In this document: positions 45,465 to 56,672 of the stretch, one piece after another
Layout of the letters: each line of letters begins with the position of its first letter
How positions within the stretch are numbered: the stretch's first letter is position 1
DNA from: Periplaneta americana
Taxonomy: Eukaryota; Arthropoda; Insecta; Blattodea; Blattidae
DNA length: 64,000 nt
Direction: 5' to 3'
NCBI RefSeq assembly: GCF_040183065.1
Contig: NC_091117.1
Location: 107,128,001-107,192,000, forward strand
Program-made: the position numbers and the translations under genes
Notes under the pieces: generated by a model
What the model saw: only the letters and a program-made list of their open reading frames with translations
Databases searched by the model: none
What the model was told of the DNA's origin: nothing

Positions 45465-46254
45465 TGTAAATTTTATTAGTAAGAACAATGTAATTTATTC
45501 GTCACAACAATAATTCCTTTCTACAATTCACCTTAAACGCTCTCGTCAACAATTGGATCTTCACTCAACACAGTATTCGTTATAGCACTCCACCGACGAC
45601 AATGACAATTTACTTGGCCTATTACGCACAACAATGAACTGTTAATCTTAACTAATATTTACAAAGCACTATTTACAAATCAGAACTATCAGTTCTCAGT
45701 TCACAGTTCTTCTATCTCAGTCACTCGAGTTCACAGTATCTCGAACCACAGACCTTCAGAGACAGTTCACTGTACTCGAACTCGGGTCCCTCCCACTGCG
45801 GTCCACTGCACTCGAACTCAGGTCCCTCCAACTGCGGTCCACTGCACTCGAACTCAGGCCTTCGGCTGCTGACGCAGTTGCGGACGCACACTCGAGTCGA
45901 ACTCCGGTACACAAGACTGGCTTCCTTGCTCTGGCTTTCTCACAGACTGAATAACTGAAAACTGCTCGAGTTTGCTGGCGCTTCTTCTTTTATAGCAAAA
46001 TCATAGTTGCGAGAAATTTCTACAGGTGTGTAGAGAATTATCTGGATATCTCCACTTCGACGGACTTCTCGAAGAGTCTGGAAGGTCCGTTCCCCATTCA
46101 CTGCGTACGCAGCAGTTGCGCGCGCACTCTCGCTCCACTCTCTCGCCGCGTTGGCCCTTTCCCCTCTCCGCCGCGCGCCATTCCACCGTGCTCCGCGCGA
46201 TCTGCTTTCTTGCGGGACGCTGGTCGTGAGTTCGAATCTCACGTCGCTGTCACA
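45465..46254 (-). repeat. 5' LTR of the gypsy element
   Basis: 790 bp, nearly identical to the other LTR; differences include A for G at its fourth base and one extra A near 45651. As the upstream LTR of a minus-strand element it should hold the promoter. Confidence 0.95.
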
Positions 46255-47357
46255 GTATGTTTACAAATATCGAACACTGGTTTCCCACAAGGGCAGACAT
46301 TTGAAACGAATATACTAAGCTTGTCATCCTCATGTCGTCCTTGTTCCACCAATTTAAACTAGACTTACCTTTCGTTAAAATATCAACATGTCTGAAATGA
46401 CAAAGAATTATGTATCTGAATTTATCTTTACATGCATAGCTACTTCAGGTAAACATTAATATTACTGATGACAGTGATAACGTGTGTAAGCAATTTCCCA
46501 ATCTGTCACAAATTTGAGCCCCCCCCCCCCGAGCAGCGTTGCCGCAATTACAGCGCGGTGGGCTTCCAATCAAGTAGGCCCAGGTAACAGAATACTGCAA
46601 AATGAGGTGATCATATGCGACCCTGCTGGTATAATAAAGAACTATATAGTTTGCCCTCGTCGCATTGTGATTACATATCCTTTAAAATAATTATACATCG
46701 GCAACGAGTTTAATAGAGGAAGTCATGGATTCAGTGTGACAGTGTTGCCAGTGTAATAAAGTAGCACGAAGTGGTATTTATTTACGAAAGAAAACATTAT
46801 ATTTTAACTGTTGTCGTAAAATAATGACATATGGATTCATAATACAATAAAATGATTATACTCACTATTTTGTTCCGTATACTATTTTGAAAGAAGTACA
46901 TATTTAACATTACATTTGTGTGGTCATTGCTTGATCCTCAGAGTATCAAATAATATTGTGAAAACTTATTTATGCTCAAGTGTCCAGCGAGAAATTTTAG
47001 CGTGTAAAATAAAAATAGCGATTGGATAAGTGAAGCGAGAGTTAATCGAATTTTCAATCAGGTAACTAAAGATGTTCCAGATTATAAGATAGGGTTCGAT
47101 TTTTAAGCTAGTTTAGTTCAATATTCATGTGTCATACTGTAAGTATTGTTATGGATATTGTGTTATTTGCTAAATGATCTTGCAGATAACCAGGAATTTT
47201 GTTGAAAATTCTGTCATCTAAAAATTAGCAAACTTGCATTCACTTATTCGGCACGCTTAAATTTGGTATGAGTTATTTTAGAGAGAGAGAGGTGTTAAAC
47301 ACTACGCTCAAACTGAATAACAAATTATCAAAGTCACATTAAATTGTTTTATTGCAG
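46255..47357. other. No feature assigned; upstream of the ACTMAP-like gene
   Basis: AT-rich sequence with a C11 run near 46519. It may hold the promoter and a 5' non-coding exon of the gene at 47377, since a TTTTATTGCAG acceptor stands at 47357, but I cannot place them. Confidence 0.4.
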
Positions 47358-47376
47358 GTTATTGATTGTTACATCA

Positions 47377-50317
47377 ATGTCATCTGATAGAGATGCCATG
47401 TATTATCCTCCACCTCCGCCACCCCCACCACCAGTTCTACCGTTATTATTTAATGATTTGCCTCAGTTTACTTCAACCTGTACCCTTATTCCTTTACAAG
47501 CCAACTGTACTGCAGTGAACGTATTGCCTTGCACATGTCGAAGAAATCCAGAACAAGAGCTTCTTGAAGCCCGTAATAGACTGTGGCAATTTGAAGGTAC
47601 CCAGGACCCACCTCACATATCTTATTACAGATATATTGAGCCAGTTTTGCAGGATGGACCAAAGTAAGATATTTACTTTTAATTTAATAGTTTTCACAAT
47701 GTGTTATATGTTAATTTAAAATTCCTAAACCGAGTTTTATATAGGTGCGGCTTGGTGGCCTTGAGTATGGCGTCGTCATGTACATCACACCCCTTAACTG
47801 TTGAAGAGCTGCTGAAAGAAGCCCGTGCACGAGGCTTTACAAATCATGGCGAGATGTTCTCTGTGGATGACATGGCTACACTAGCGCGTGAAATGTTTCA
47901 ACATTGTTGCCGTGAAGTAGAAGTTTTGCCAGGTGGTTTGGGACAAGACAAGGAATATGTTATCCAACACCTGACATTGGGTAGTATTCTTCTTATACCG
48001 TATCCTTTAATTACTCGAACCTGGAAACGTTAGAAGTTTTCCGCAACACGATAATAGTCCACCAGATGTTTTAAGATAGTCAATAATCAGTTTTTAATTG
48101 TTGCTGGTTAGCCCATGTGTAATTTACTGTATAGCTAAAATGCATAAGGTCTACATGTATTCATTTTCATATGGGCATTTTTTTTTTTTCATAATTTTTG
48201 CCTTTAGCCTTTGTTTATGCAGCTGACATTACATAGCATTTATATTATTCATTATATACATTGGAATCGAAATATTGGACATAAGGATTTAACTGGGAAA
48301 TCACCACCGACATAGCTCAGTCGGCTAAGGCACTTAGCTGCCGATCCAGAGTTGCTCTAGGGCGCGGATATGATTCCCACATGGGCTGATTATCTGGTTG
48401 AGTTTTTCAGAGGTTTTCCCCAACTGTAAGGAGAATGTCAGGTAATCTATGGCGAATCCTCGGGCTCATCTCGCCAAATACCATGCAGCTATCACCAGTT
48501 CCATCGACGCTAAATAACTCCACTGTTGATACAGTGTCGTTGAAATAACCAAATAAAAAAATGGAAAATCAATTTTTCTCAAATACTCTCTCCCCTATTT
48601 ATTTTAAGGAAAAATGTTATAAGTATATTTTTCTTAATTATTAAAAAATGAATGAGAATACAGTAATAACAAATGTATTTTTATTTACTCTTAGAGAAAA
48701 TTTGCATTGTTACTATTTTTGTTAATTTTTATATAAATAAATCTTATAACAAGCAAAGAAAATCTAATTCATAAAACTAACCCTACACAAGCATCGGAAA
48801 TAGAGTGTTATCTGGACCTGGTTGAAGATACCAAGGAAAGCGAAACTCAAAATGATGTCCTAAAATTGCTAGCATTAGAAACTTCATAGTAAAATCCTCT
48901 GCTCCTTCTGTTATTTGTTGGTTTCTCAACAATGTACCTTAAATACGATTCTGAATATTTCGTCTAATGTTTGAAGATTTGTCATTTTGAACCAGCCATT
49001 ATACTTTAAAAGGTTGACTGAGAGCAAACAGTGTACTGGCACAGACTGATCTTAGAGCTCTTAAACTCTTAAAATACTCATTTACTTTTTTCTTCTTTTC
49101 TTTTGAAAATCCCTTTCTCATTGACATAATGAAGAATGATTATCCCATTGCAAGGCCAATTGTGGTTGATTCGACAGCTGTAGAGTTGGAGCTACTGGAG
49201 GTTCAAGACTAAAACTGTTGAAACTTAGTGGCTATTTGTTGTTGTGTCAACTGTCCAAAGACAGGTCTGAATCTCACAAGTGATGCCAAGAAGACATCAC
49301 TTATATGAGGCAACTAGGCCAGAAGATAATGGGATAGGGTGGCCAGTTCCTTTCCCCCCTCCAAAGTGGCTATTGAACCTTTGAATTTTGAAAATAGGTA
49401 AATGAACAAAACTGTCATGTTTTTGTGACACATCATGTGATCATTATATTCGACAGTTAAATGTATTAAATCTAAGCATTGAGCTGTTCTAAGTAGTGAA
49501 CATTTAAAAAAATTGACTGGTTTAACTAGTCACCAACCAGATTTCAAGCAGCTGACAGTTAAAATAGAAGTTCTAATAAAGTGAAATGCAAATTGTGTTG
49601 TAGTGATGTACTTAAATTATTCAATGAACCATAGTCTATAACCTACATGTTTCTCAATTAAAAATACTGTTAACTTTGGGTTTATTTTTATGTTTAAAAA
49701 AGAAAAAAAAGTACAACTCTCTTCAAAGTTTGTCTCCTAGATTGCGGCTCCCAAAAGTCAGGTTGTTGGTCTCCTATATAATAGGGTGCTTAAGTACCGG
49801 TATGTTCATTTCTTACTTGAAGACAAAGGTTATATTAAATCCTTCTTTTAAAGAATGCCAGGAAATGGCTATTACTGGTCAAAGATTATGTTGTGTGTTA
49901 TGCCAGGGGCGTTGTCATTGCTGTTTGTAGAATTTGCTCTTCCTGTACAAGTAAGTGCATCTGATTGAAGAGCCTTAACCAGTTTGTAGCTATGATGCAG
50001 ATGCAAACCACTCTCCTTGCTGTCGACGTGGCCATAAAGCTCACTGGGCCGTGGCATCAGGAGTCATCTTGTCCACGAATGCAAAGCATACCTGCCATCT
50101 GCTGGCACGACAGGGCAAGAGTCGCCATCTGGCCGTGTGGTCTTACGATGATCTCCAGCGCAGCAATGAGAACTTAGTGGAACTGGACCCAGGTCGAGCT
50201 ACAGACGGCAGAGTGTATGTGCTGCCCTCTGGTGGGGTAGCAGCAGGCCTGGGGGGCAGAGCCATTCTGCTGCATGGTCTGGGAATGGACCAGTGCGGTG
50301 TGGCACCCTCTTTGTGA
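47377..50317 (+). CDS. ACTMAP: Actin maturation protease-like gene (ACTMAP, C19orf54 family), three exons
   Basis: The exons 47377-47663, 47745-47999 and 49990-50317 join in phase to 289 codons. The N-terminus has a Pro9 run, as in the vertebrate protein. The first junction creates GPKCGLVAL, the catalytic cysteine block. Then come RGFTNHGEMFSVDDM and GGLGQDKEYVIQHL. The second junction creates LIPYDADANH, leading to GHKAHWAV, the catalytic histidine. RATDGRVYV and GGVAAGLGGRAILL end the conserved part. Donors are GTAAGA and a weaker GTATCC. This cytosolic cysteine protease trims the acetylated N-terminus of actin. The vertebrate protein is about 350 residues, so this is slightly short but complete across the fold. 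An upstream non-coding exon is likely. It appears to be the only host gene recognised here. Confidence 0.9.
47664..47744 (+). other. Intron 1 of the ACTMAP-like gene
   Basis: 81 bp, GTAAGA donor, TTTTATATAG acceptor. It splits the lysine codon just before the catalytic cysteine. Confidence 0.88.
48304..48561 (+). mobile_element. tRNA-derived SINE in intron 2
   Basis: The head has A box TAGCTCAGTCGGCTAAGG and B box GATATGATTCC. The body runs through GGTTTTCCCCAACTGTAAG and GGCGAATCCTCGG and ends in an A-rich tail. Flanking duplication TGGGAAATCA/TGGAAAATCA (48294-48303, 48562-48571) has one mismatch. Confidence 0.9.
49232..49375 (+). repeat. Dispersed repeat, copy 1
   Basis: Shares CAACTGTCC, AAGACAGGT, TGAATCTCA and GATAGGGTGGCCAGTTCCT with 52356-52485. 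Probably a SINE body; the head was not found. Confidence 0.65.
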
Positions 50318-50577
50318 GAGGTACACTATGTGGCAGCCTGCCCCTCGAGGCTGCAGTGTGACTTATTTGCCTAAATCCAATCTGTCCTTATATGAAGAAG
50401 ATGAGGTGCTAACAATTTTAGTTTGTTTGGCAGGATTCTTATGGATTATCAGAGAAAAATTTCGTAGGTCAGTCCACGTTCCAAGCACAGATTTAGCAGA
50501 TTTTGTTAATTTTATAAAATATAAACACTAGGAAGTGCTTTGTTTGTGATCACATATGACATCAATTCTCAGTAATA

Positions 50578-51481
50578 TTAGGTTGATGCATAACTTTGTA
50601 CTGTACCGTTTTTGTTCGTCATCACAACACTGCATTGTCAGGAGATTTTTATCATTTGTTATTTGGAGTGTTGTGCTTGCAAATACGCCTTGAATTTTGC
50701 TGATTTAAAGAAAGTTAGTGCTATTTGTGAGCTAAAGAAATGGAGTGTCAAGTGGAAAAAAGCGAACATTTCCGACATATTCTTCTGTTTGAGTTTAACA
50801 GAGAATCAAAGACAGCGGAGGTAGCCCCAAACATTTGTGTCATGTATGGGGAGAATGCTATTGGAGAAAGCGCTCCAAGAAAATGGTTCTGTCAACACAC
50901 AACACCCCACACAAAATTTAGTATCCATCCACAGAAGATGATGTTACGCATCTGGTGGGATAAAGAAGGCATCATGTACCACGAATTGCTTCCCAAGAAT
51001 ATAACCATAACTGCTGACATTTATTGTCAAAAACTCAGACGTCTCGTGGCTGCAGTTGAAGAAAAACGACCAGGAAAACTGCATGAAGTGCTGCTGCAAC
51101 ATGATAATGTATGCCTACAGTTTGCTAACATGACAAAAGCAGCTATCCAGGACCTTTGTTGAGAGGTGATTCCACATCCCCCATATTCTCCCGATCTTGC
51201 CCTTCAGATTTCCACCTTTTCTGTTCTCTATCCAACAATCTTTAAGGGAACTCCTTTGATAACGAAGATGCTTTACAGACATGACTTGACGACTTCTTTA
51301 ACTCCAAATCAGCAGATTTCTTCAGATGTGGAATCGAAAAAGTACCCCAGCATTGGCAGGAAGTCATAGATAATGTAGGAAAATATATAGCTTATTACTG
51401 ATTAATTTCTGTCTCGTATTCATCTCAACTAAAAACTTTTGTCATAGCAAAAAGACACTACGAACTTTTGCATCAACCTAA
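50578..51481 (+). mobile_element. mariner transposon, internally deleted
   Basis: The inverted ends TTAGGTTGATGCA and TGCATCAACCTAA are each bordered by TA (50576-50577, 51482-51483). The 904-bp length is below the usual 1.3 kb. The transposase starts MECQVEKSEHFRHIL at 50740 and keeps the N-terminal DNA-binding part up to PRKWF. It then jumps to HPQKMMLRIWWD, so about 100 or more residues with the first catalytic Asp are lost. LLQHDNV holds the second Asp; HPPYSPDLA follows a TGA at about 51160. Inactive. Confidence 0.92.
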
Positions 51482-51483
51482 TA

Positions 51484-52295
51484 GATGATCTAGTCGTTTG
51501 CTAACTACAAGTAAATTGTGTTCTTGCCTAGTTCCTGTCTTGTAATGAGTCATTCTGCATTGTATATGTAGTAATGATTACAACAAGCTACAACCACTGA
51601 ACTTTTAGGCTTGTAGAAGTCATAGTTCTGCACATATCGAAATCATTTCACTCTTGTGCCATGTGAGAAAGGACATTACACCAAAGTATAGTGCCATATT
51701 TCCAGTGTTCCTCTTTCACAATAATTAGTCAAATTTTAGGACATCAATATATCATAACACTTCCAATAATTTTATGGGAGGATTTCTGTGTTGAGTTCCT
51801 ATAATATTTTCAGTTCAGTAGCTAGGAATACTGATGTTACTGATGTGGCAGACTTTCTGATGGATCATCACATACTTTAGTTACCACTCATTAATGTAAC
51901 AATATCGGTATATATTGTAAATCCAATTGAACGTTGATGTCTTTGAAATTGAAGTAACCCCTATGCTGAATCGGGATCGTGACAGAAGTTGAAAAATCAG
52001 GCTTGGTTCAAGAGTTCAATTGGATAAAATTGTAGACCTCGGAAATTTGAATTGTATAGTGGTAAGTAAGATTGTGGGCCTATCTTAGCATTAGTGTAAA
52101 GCTATCAGAGTATACTACAAACAGTATCTTTTGGATCAGTGGCAGAAGAGGATGACATTAGCATTCAGGTCCCATCTAGCATGTTACATATTTGACGACT
52201 TGTAATAAACAAAACAATCAGCCAGTGTTGCAAGCTTTAGTTCAGTGCTTATTCCCGTGAAGTACAGACGTGAAATGAGCATTACTACTAAAGTA
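51484..52295. other. No gene recognised
   Basis: AT-rich spacer after the mariner; no frame or repeat ends stand out. Confidence 0.4.
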
Positions 52296-52296
52296 A

Positions 52297-52354
<58 letters not shown>

Positions 52355-52355
52355 G
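52296..52355 (+). repeat. (ATT)n microsatellite
   Basis: About 19 ATT units, directly before dispersed repeat copy 2. Confidence 0.95.
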
Positions 52356-52485
52356 TTGCTTACTCAACTGTCCGAAGACAGGTTTGAATCTCATACGTGA
52401 CACCAATAAGGCATCACTCCATGAGGCAAGTAAGCCAGAAATTCATGAGATAGGGTGGCCAGTTCCTCCCTCCAATGCATATATC
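52356..52485 (+). repeat. Dispersed repeat, copy 2
   Basis: Matches 49232-49375 in order (CAACTGTCCGAAGACAGGT, GATAGGGTGGCCAGTTCCT). Confidence 0.65.
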
Positions 52486-52931
52486 GCTGTTTAGTTCAGA
52501 TGTATACAAACAATTGTTCTTCCTTTGACACATATCGTCAGGTGAGCTATACTGCGTGTTAATAGATGTACATCCTTTGACACAGAAATTGGTCGTTGTT
52601 CAGAGAATGAGTACCACCTCGGAATATCTCCGAAATCGTCGTGTATACTGTGTTTACACACATGCGTTTTACATTGATTCGAAGCCTGATCTTTGTAACA
52701 AGAAGAAAAAGCTCTTTCGCTAAGCCTTAAAGACTTCATAGGGAATATGTCATTTCATGACATACAGATATGTTGCTTCTATGACTTGTCTTCATCCTTG
52801 GACCCGGATGCTTAATATTTCCCTGTGTGAATCATGTGTAAACCTGAACAACACTTAAACTCTTCACGTTACAGAAGTTTTCTGTGTCAAATGTTGTACA
52901 TGTCAGCCAGAACTTATTATTACTACTGCTA

Positions 52932-53649
52932 GGAGGATCGAAAAGTAATGCACAACAACCTCTTGTGGCAACATATTTAATAGATAAGCAAAATGAAATA
53001 ATGCAGAAAAAAGTTACCTATTTCTCAACACACAAACCAAGTCTCTCAACACATTTCCCCCATTGTGACACCAGATTTAGTACACCTCATTCATAAAACT
53101 CCATTTTCTGGGCGTATAATCACCTGCTCATAACTGATTTCACTTCTTCATCTGAACCAAAGTGTTAACCTCCTAGGAATTTTTCTATTGGTCCGAAGAG
53201 GTGAAACTCAGATGGTGTGAGGTCTGGGCTGTAGCGTGGGTGACTGCTGCCTCAATGCCTCAGACATTGGGTGGAGTTGCAGCGGTCACTGGTCTGCTGG
53301 AATGTGCTTCGTCGGTAAGATTTACTCGGCCCTCTTTGAAGAACCTGCACCACCTGGAGATGTTGCTATGGTCCAGACAATCAGCACCATACACCTGGAT
53401 TTCACTCGGACTTTTTTTGTTTTGCTCAGAAAAAATAGACTATACCTCGCTGCTCTTCACAAGTAGACGATGCGAGCACACATTCCATCTTTACTCAGTA
53501 GTTACTGCTCATTCCACCAGGGTGACACTAATCGAGTCATTCATGTCTGTAGCGCAAGATTCAAACTATCTCTTTACCAACTTAGAACGTTCTAACCAAA
53601 ATAGTATAGGCCTACCGTAAAGAAATAATTGTGCGTTACTTTCTGATCA
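52932..53649 (-). mobile_element. Second mariner relic, internally deleted, minus strand
   Basis: The ends GGATCGAAAAGTAATGCACA and, inverted, GATCAGAAAGTAACGCACA form inverted repeats next to TA. On the minus strand a piece of the N-terminal helix-turn-helix region survives (WCRFFKEGRVNLTDEA). It is followed after a large deletion by the C-terminus (YSPDLTPSEFHLFGP, then KCVERLG). Its termini differ from the mariner at 50578, so this is a different subfamily. Short plus-strand frames here are shadows. Confidence 0.83.

Positions 53650-53696
<47 letters not shown>
53649..53696 (+). repeat. (ATT)n microsatellite
   Basis: About 15 ATT units at the end of the second mariner. Confidence 0.95.
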
Positions 53697-53768
53697 GTGG
53701 TATGGGTGGTAATATTATCGAATAATTCACTAATTATGTGGTGGCCATAGAAAGCAGCAGTAACAGTA

Positions 53769-54020
53769 GTCCACTACTGTGGAGTAACAGCATACTTGAC
53801 CATAAAATGAGCGTGTCTGGGTTTAAATCCTGGTTGGAACAAGTTACCTGGTTGAGATTTTTATGGGGTTTTCCCCCAACCCATTAAGAGCAAATGCTGG
53901 GTAACTTTCGGTGCTGGACCCCAGAGTCATTCCACTGGCATTATCACCTTCATTGCTTTCAGATGCTAGATAACCATAGCAGTTGATAAAGTATTGTAAA
54001 ATAACCAATTAAAAAGAATT
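53769..54020 (+). mobile_element. tRNA-derived SINE, diverged
   Basis: The head keeps a B box-like GGGTTTAAATCCTGG. The body has GGGGTTTTCCCCCAACCC and ends AAAATAACCAATTAAAAAG. It is related in layout to the SINE at 48304. Confidence 0.7.
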
Positions 54021-54127
54021 AAACAGTAATAATATAGAGACGTCACCAGTTCATAAACAAACAGTACATATTATTTTCAGTATGAGAGGAATTACTCCAA
54101 AAGACTCTGTCTGTGGTACCAGTACCA

Positions 54128-54365
54128 CTGACATTGTGAGCCACTGGTGTAACTCAGGCAGTAGCGCTCTTGTGTGGGTTCGATTCCAGCTTTGGCTGAT
54201 TACTTGGGTTCTCCCTTTCCTCGAGGTTTTCTCCAACTGTAAGGCGAATGTCAAGTAATCTATGGCGAATCCTCGGCCTTATCTCGCTACCACCAATTCC
54301 ATTGACACTAAATAACCCAGTAGTTGATACAGCATCGTTAAATAATCAAGTTAAAAATAAATAAA
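54128..54365 (+). mobile_element. tRNA-derived SINE, same family as 48304
   Basis: B box GGGTTCGATTCC, then CTCCAACTGTAAGGCGAATG, ATCTATGGCGAATCCTCGG and an A-rich tail that shadow the SINE at 48304. The A box is degraded (GTGTAACTCAGGCAGTAG). Confidence 0.82.
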
Positions 54366-55500
54366 AAATACTTAATTGATAATATTAGTAATGTTGGTAT
54401 TAGTATGCAGTAATGATTTCATGTCTTTACTTCACCCCACAATAAGGAGGTTGGCACAGTAAGCCTCTGGCTGCGGTGAAAAGGAGAAAAAAGCTTGCAA
54501 AAGTGGCTGAATTCTGGACGATTTTTTGTTTATTATAAGTCATTGGATATGTGATATGCTTATAAGGTGAAGATAAGACCTGAATACTGACCTCGATCTC
54601 GCCCTATTTTGATCTAAAAGACTCTGATTGTAGTATGAAAAACTCATAACCCATTGTTTAATTTCCATTTCTAATAATAATAACGATTGCTGAGGACTTC
54701 AGGATAAATGAATCAAAGATATAAATAGATGTATTGTCTTGTAATGTGGACCAGATTTTGCCGAAAACCATTGTAGGGCTTTCAGGCACATTTTCGAATT
54801 AATGACAGGAAGAGAGCAGTGACTTACTGAATACAGAGTACCGTAATTTGAAATATGAAGGAAGTGTACCGGTATGCAAAGATGACTTTTGTTTAGGACA
54901 AGAGGTACGATATCCCAAGGTTGATCGGGACAAGAGGACACAAACTATATAAACAAGAAAATATTATAACAAAAACAGAAGTTAAATTATCACTACTACA
55001 TAAATCTTGTGAAATATCACGATTTTTTAAAGATTGCTGCAGCAGTTATGTATATTTACTGTATTATTAAATTTCTGTTTCTTGAAATTTATTTCAATAT
55101 TCAATGGAAAGGAAACTATTTAGTCTACCTGAACAATGTATCTTATTGAATTTCCTTCTATGCAAATGCCGTTTGTCTGTTCTAGAAATACTAAATTATA
55201 TATCAGATCATTGTTTATTATTTATTTATGTTTAATCCTTGCATAATATTTTGTGGCAATATGCGAAATGCTGTCAGCTAAAATATATATATATTTTTTT
55301 CAAGTATTATTTCTATGTAGAATTCAAGCTCTTCAACATTTAGTCGATAAATTTCTATTTGCAATTCAGAGCCAAATGGGGTGGGGCTGAGTAGGAATGG
55401 AAATTCAAACTTTGTGGTTTCCTTAGTCCTTCTGCACCTTTCACCAAAAGACAGTTCTTTAAATATCATTTTTTTAAAATAAGATTTGTTTTCTGTGCAT

Positions 55501-55535
<35 letters not shown>

Positions 55536-56149
55536 AGAATAAAATCAAGACAGAGAAGAAAAGGAAGGAGAGAGTTTGAGAGATAAAGAAGTTGAGAAGA
55601 AGACGAATTAAAAAAAAAAAAAAGAATAGTGAAGTGTGTTCAAAATGGAGGCACTAACTTAATTGTCAAGTGCTCACTATTGAAAACCAGCTGTAGTTTC
55701 CATACTTTCGTATAGAGGATATAATTTGTAATGGGGAATCTTGTTTGTGTCAGGCATTGAAGTTTGTATAAGAGAAACACGTTGAAAGTAATGTTCAGGT
55801 GTAGAATTCTACAGTGGTAAATCTAATATTCTAAACTTCATGGCTCTACAGCTACATGAGCACCTACCATCTAGTAGTCAACTGTGCAACTACCAGATGG
55901 GATACTCCTTGTTCAGTCATGCAAGCTAACCACTACATCAAGAAGGCAGCAAATGCAACATTCTGGTACTAATAAAGTCTTCATTTACTTGCCTAAATAA
56001 ATGATAATGGTTTCTTCTCCAACAAAATAACAGATATAGCACTGGGTGCAACTGTTCGTAGTTAAAAGCTGTATATAAACATTGTCTGCCTACCTCGATG
56101 TTTTGAACTATTATATCATTCAGATATTGATAAGAATATCTATATCATC
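54366..56149. other. No gene recognised
   Basis: AT-rich DNA with a long T run (about 55505-55529) and an A14 run near 55610. Short frames have no recognisable domain. Confidence 0.4.
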
Positions 56150-56345
56150 CACAGAATGTCGGCTTTCCACGCTGCTAACCCGGGTTCGAATCCCACTGGA
56201 TCCAACTGGAATTTGTGATGAACAAAGACAGTGTTTAGTGGTAGGTTTTTGCAGGGTACTTCCATTTCACCTACCAGCACTTCACCACTGCTCAATTATC
56301 ATGGGTGAAGTACCTGCTGTCATTAGATTAAAAACATTTTTTTTA
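56150..56345 (+). mobile_element. SINE-like element, plus orientation
   Basis: GCTAACCCGGGTTCGAATCC looks like a tRNA B-box region. The body follows, ending in ATTAGATTAAAA and an A/T run. The A box is not clear. Confidence 0.55.
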
Positions 56346-56374
56346 ACTATTACAACATTCAGAATTTTTTGTGC

Positions 56375-56672
56375 TAACAGCAGGCACTTGACTTTTCGTC
56401 ATCCACCCATATGAAGCTAGTTATGTAGACCAGTTTTCCGACAGAGTCTTTGTTCAGGTGCGTCATAGGAGGCTGAGCTACACTACACCTGTGGTGAGAT
56501 GAGATGATGGAGATTTGTTGGGATGCCACAGAAGAACTGTAGGAAATTCCTGTGTTACCTGAACTATGAGCTTGCTCAATACAATTTATAAATTGGGGGT
56601 TCACTGGGAATCAAACCCAGGTCCACAAGATTAGAAGTCCAGCGCTCTAGCCACTAGACCACCGTGGCTACT
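56375..56672 (-). mobile_element. tRNA-derived SINE, minus orientation
   Basis: On the minus strand GCCACGGTGGTCTAGTGGC, AGAGCGCTGGACTTCTAATC and the B box GGGTTTGATTCCC form a tRNA-like head, followed by a unique body. It faces the SINE at 56150. Confidence 0.78.

Larger units (their letters stand above)
39880..46254 (-). mobile_element. Ty3/gypsy LTR retrotransposon, near full length
   Basis: Two LTRs (39880-40668 and 45465-46254) bound a 4.8-kb interior with gag, protease, reverse transcriptase, RNase H and integrase in gypsy order on the minus strand. GTAT precedes 39880 and follows 46254, a 4-bp target duplication. There is no env. The interior is visibly GC-rich against AT-rich surroundings. 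The LTRs differ at about eight positions in 790, so the insertion is young, yet pol carries five in-frame stops and a frameshift. Confidence 0.95.
48000..49989 (+). other. Intron 2 of the ACTMAP-like gene
   Basis: 1990 bp with donor GTATCC and acceptor AGTTTGTAG. It holds a SINE (48304-48561) and a second dispersed repeat (49232-49375). Reading through the donor gives a stop after 11 extra codons. Confidence 0.82.

Noticed and set aside
40440..46229. Many plus-strand frames of 60-170 codons opposite gag, pol and the LTRs
   Set aside because: Shadows of GC-rich minus-strand coding sequence; no domains, while the minus strand has clear gag-pol motifs.
46702..46716. CAACGAGTTTAATAG as another end of the CAACGAG family (also CAACGAGTT at 6042)
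   Set aside because: No inverted partner or 8-bp duplication could be found for either.
29626..53696. CRISPR-like or regulatory arrays in the ATT/AAT tracts
   Set aside because: Simple trinucleotide microsatellites without spacers; the genome is eukaryotic.
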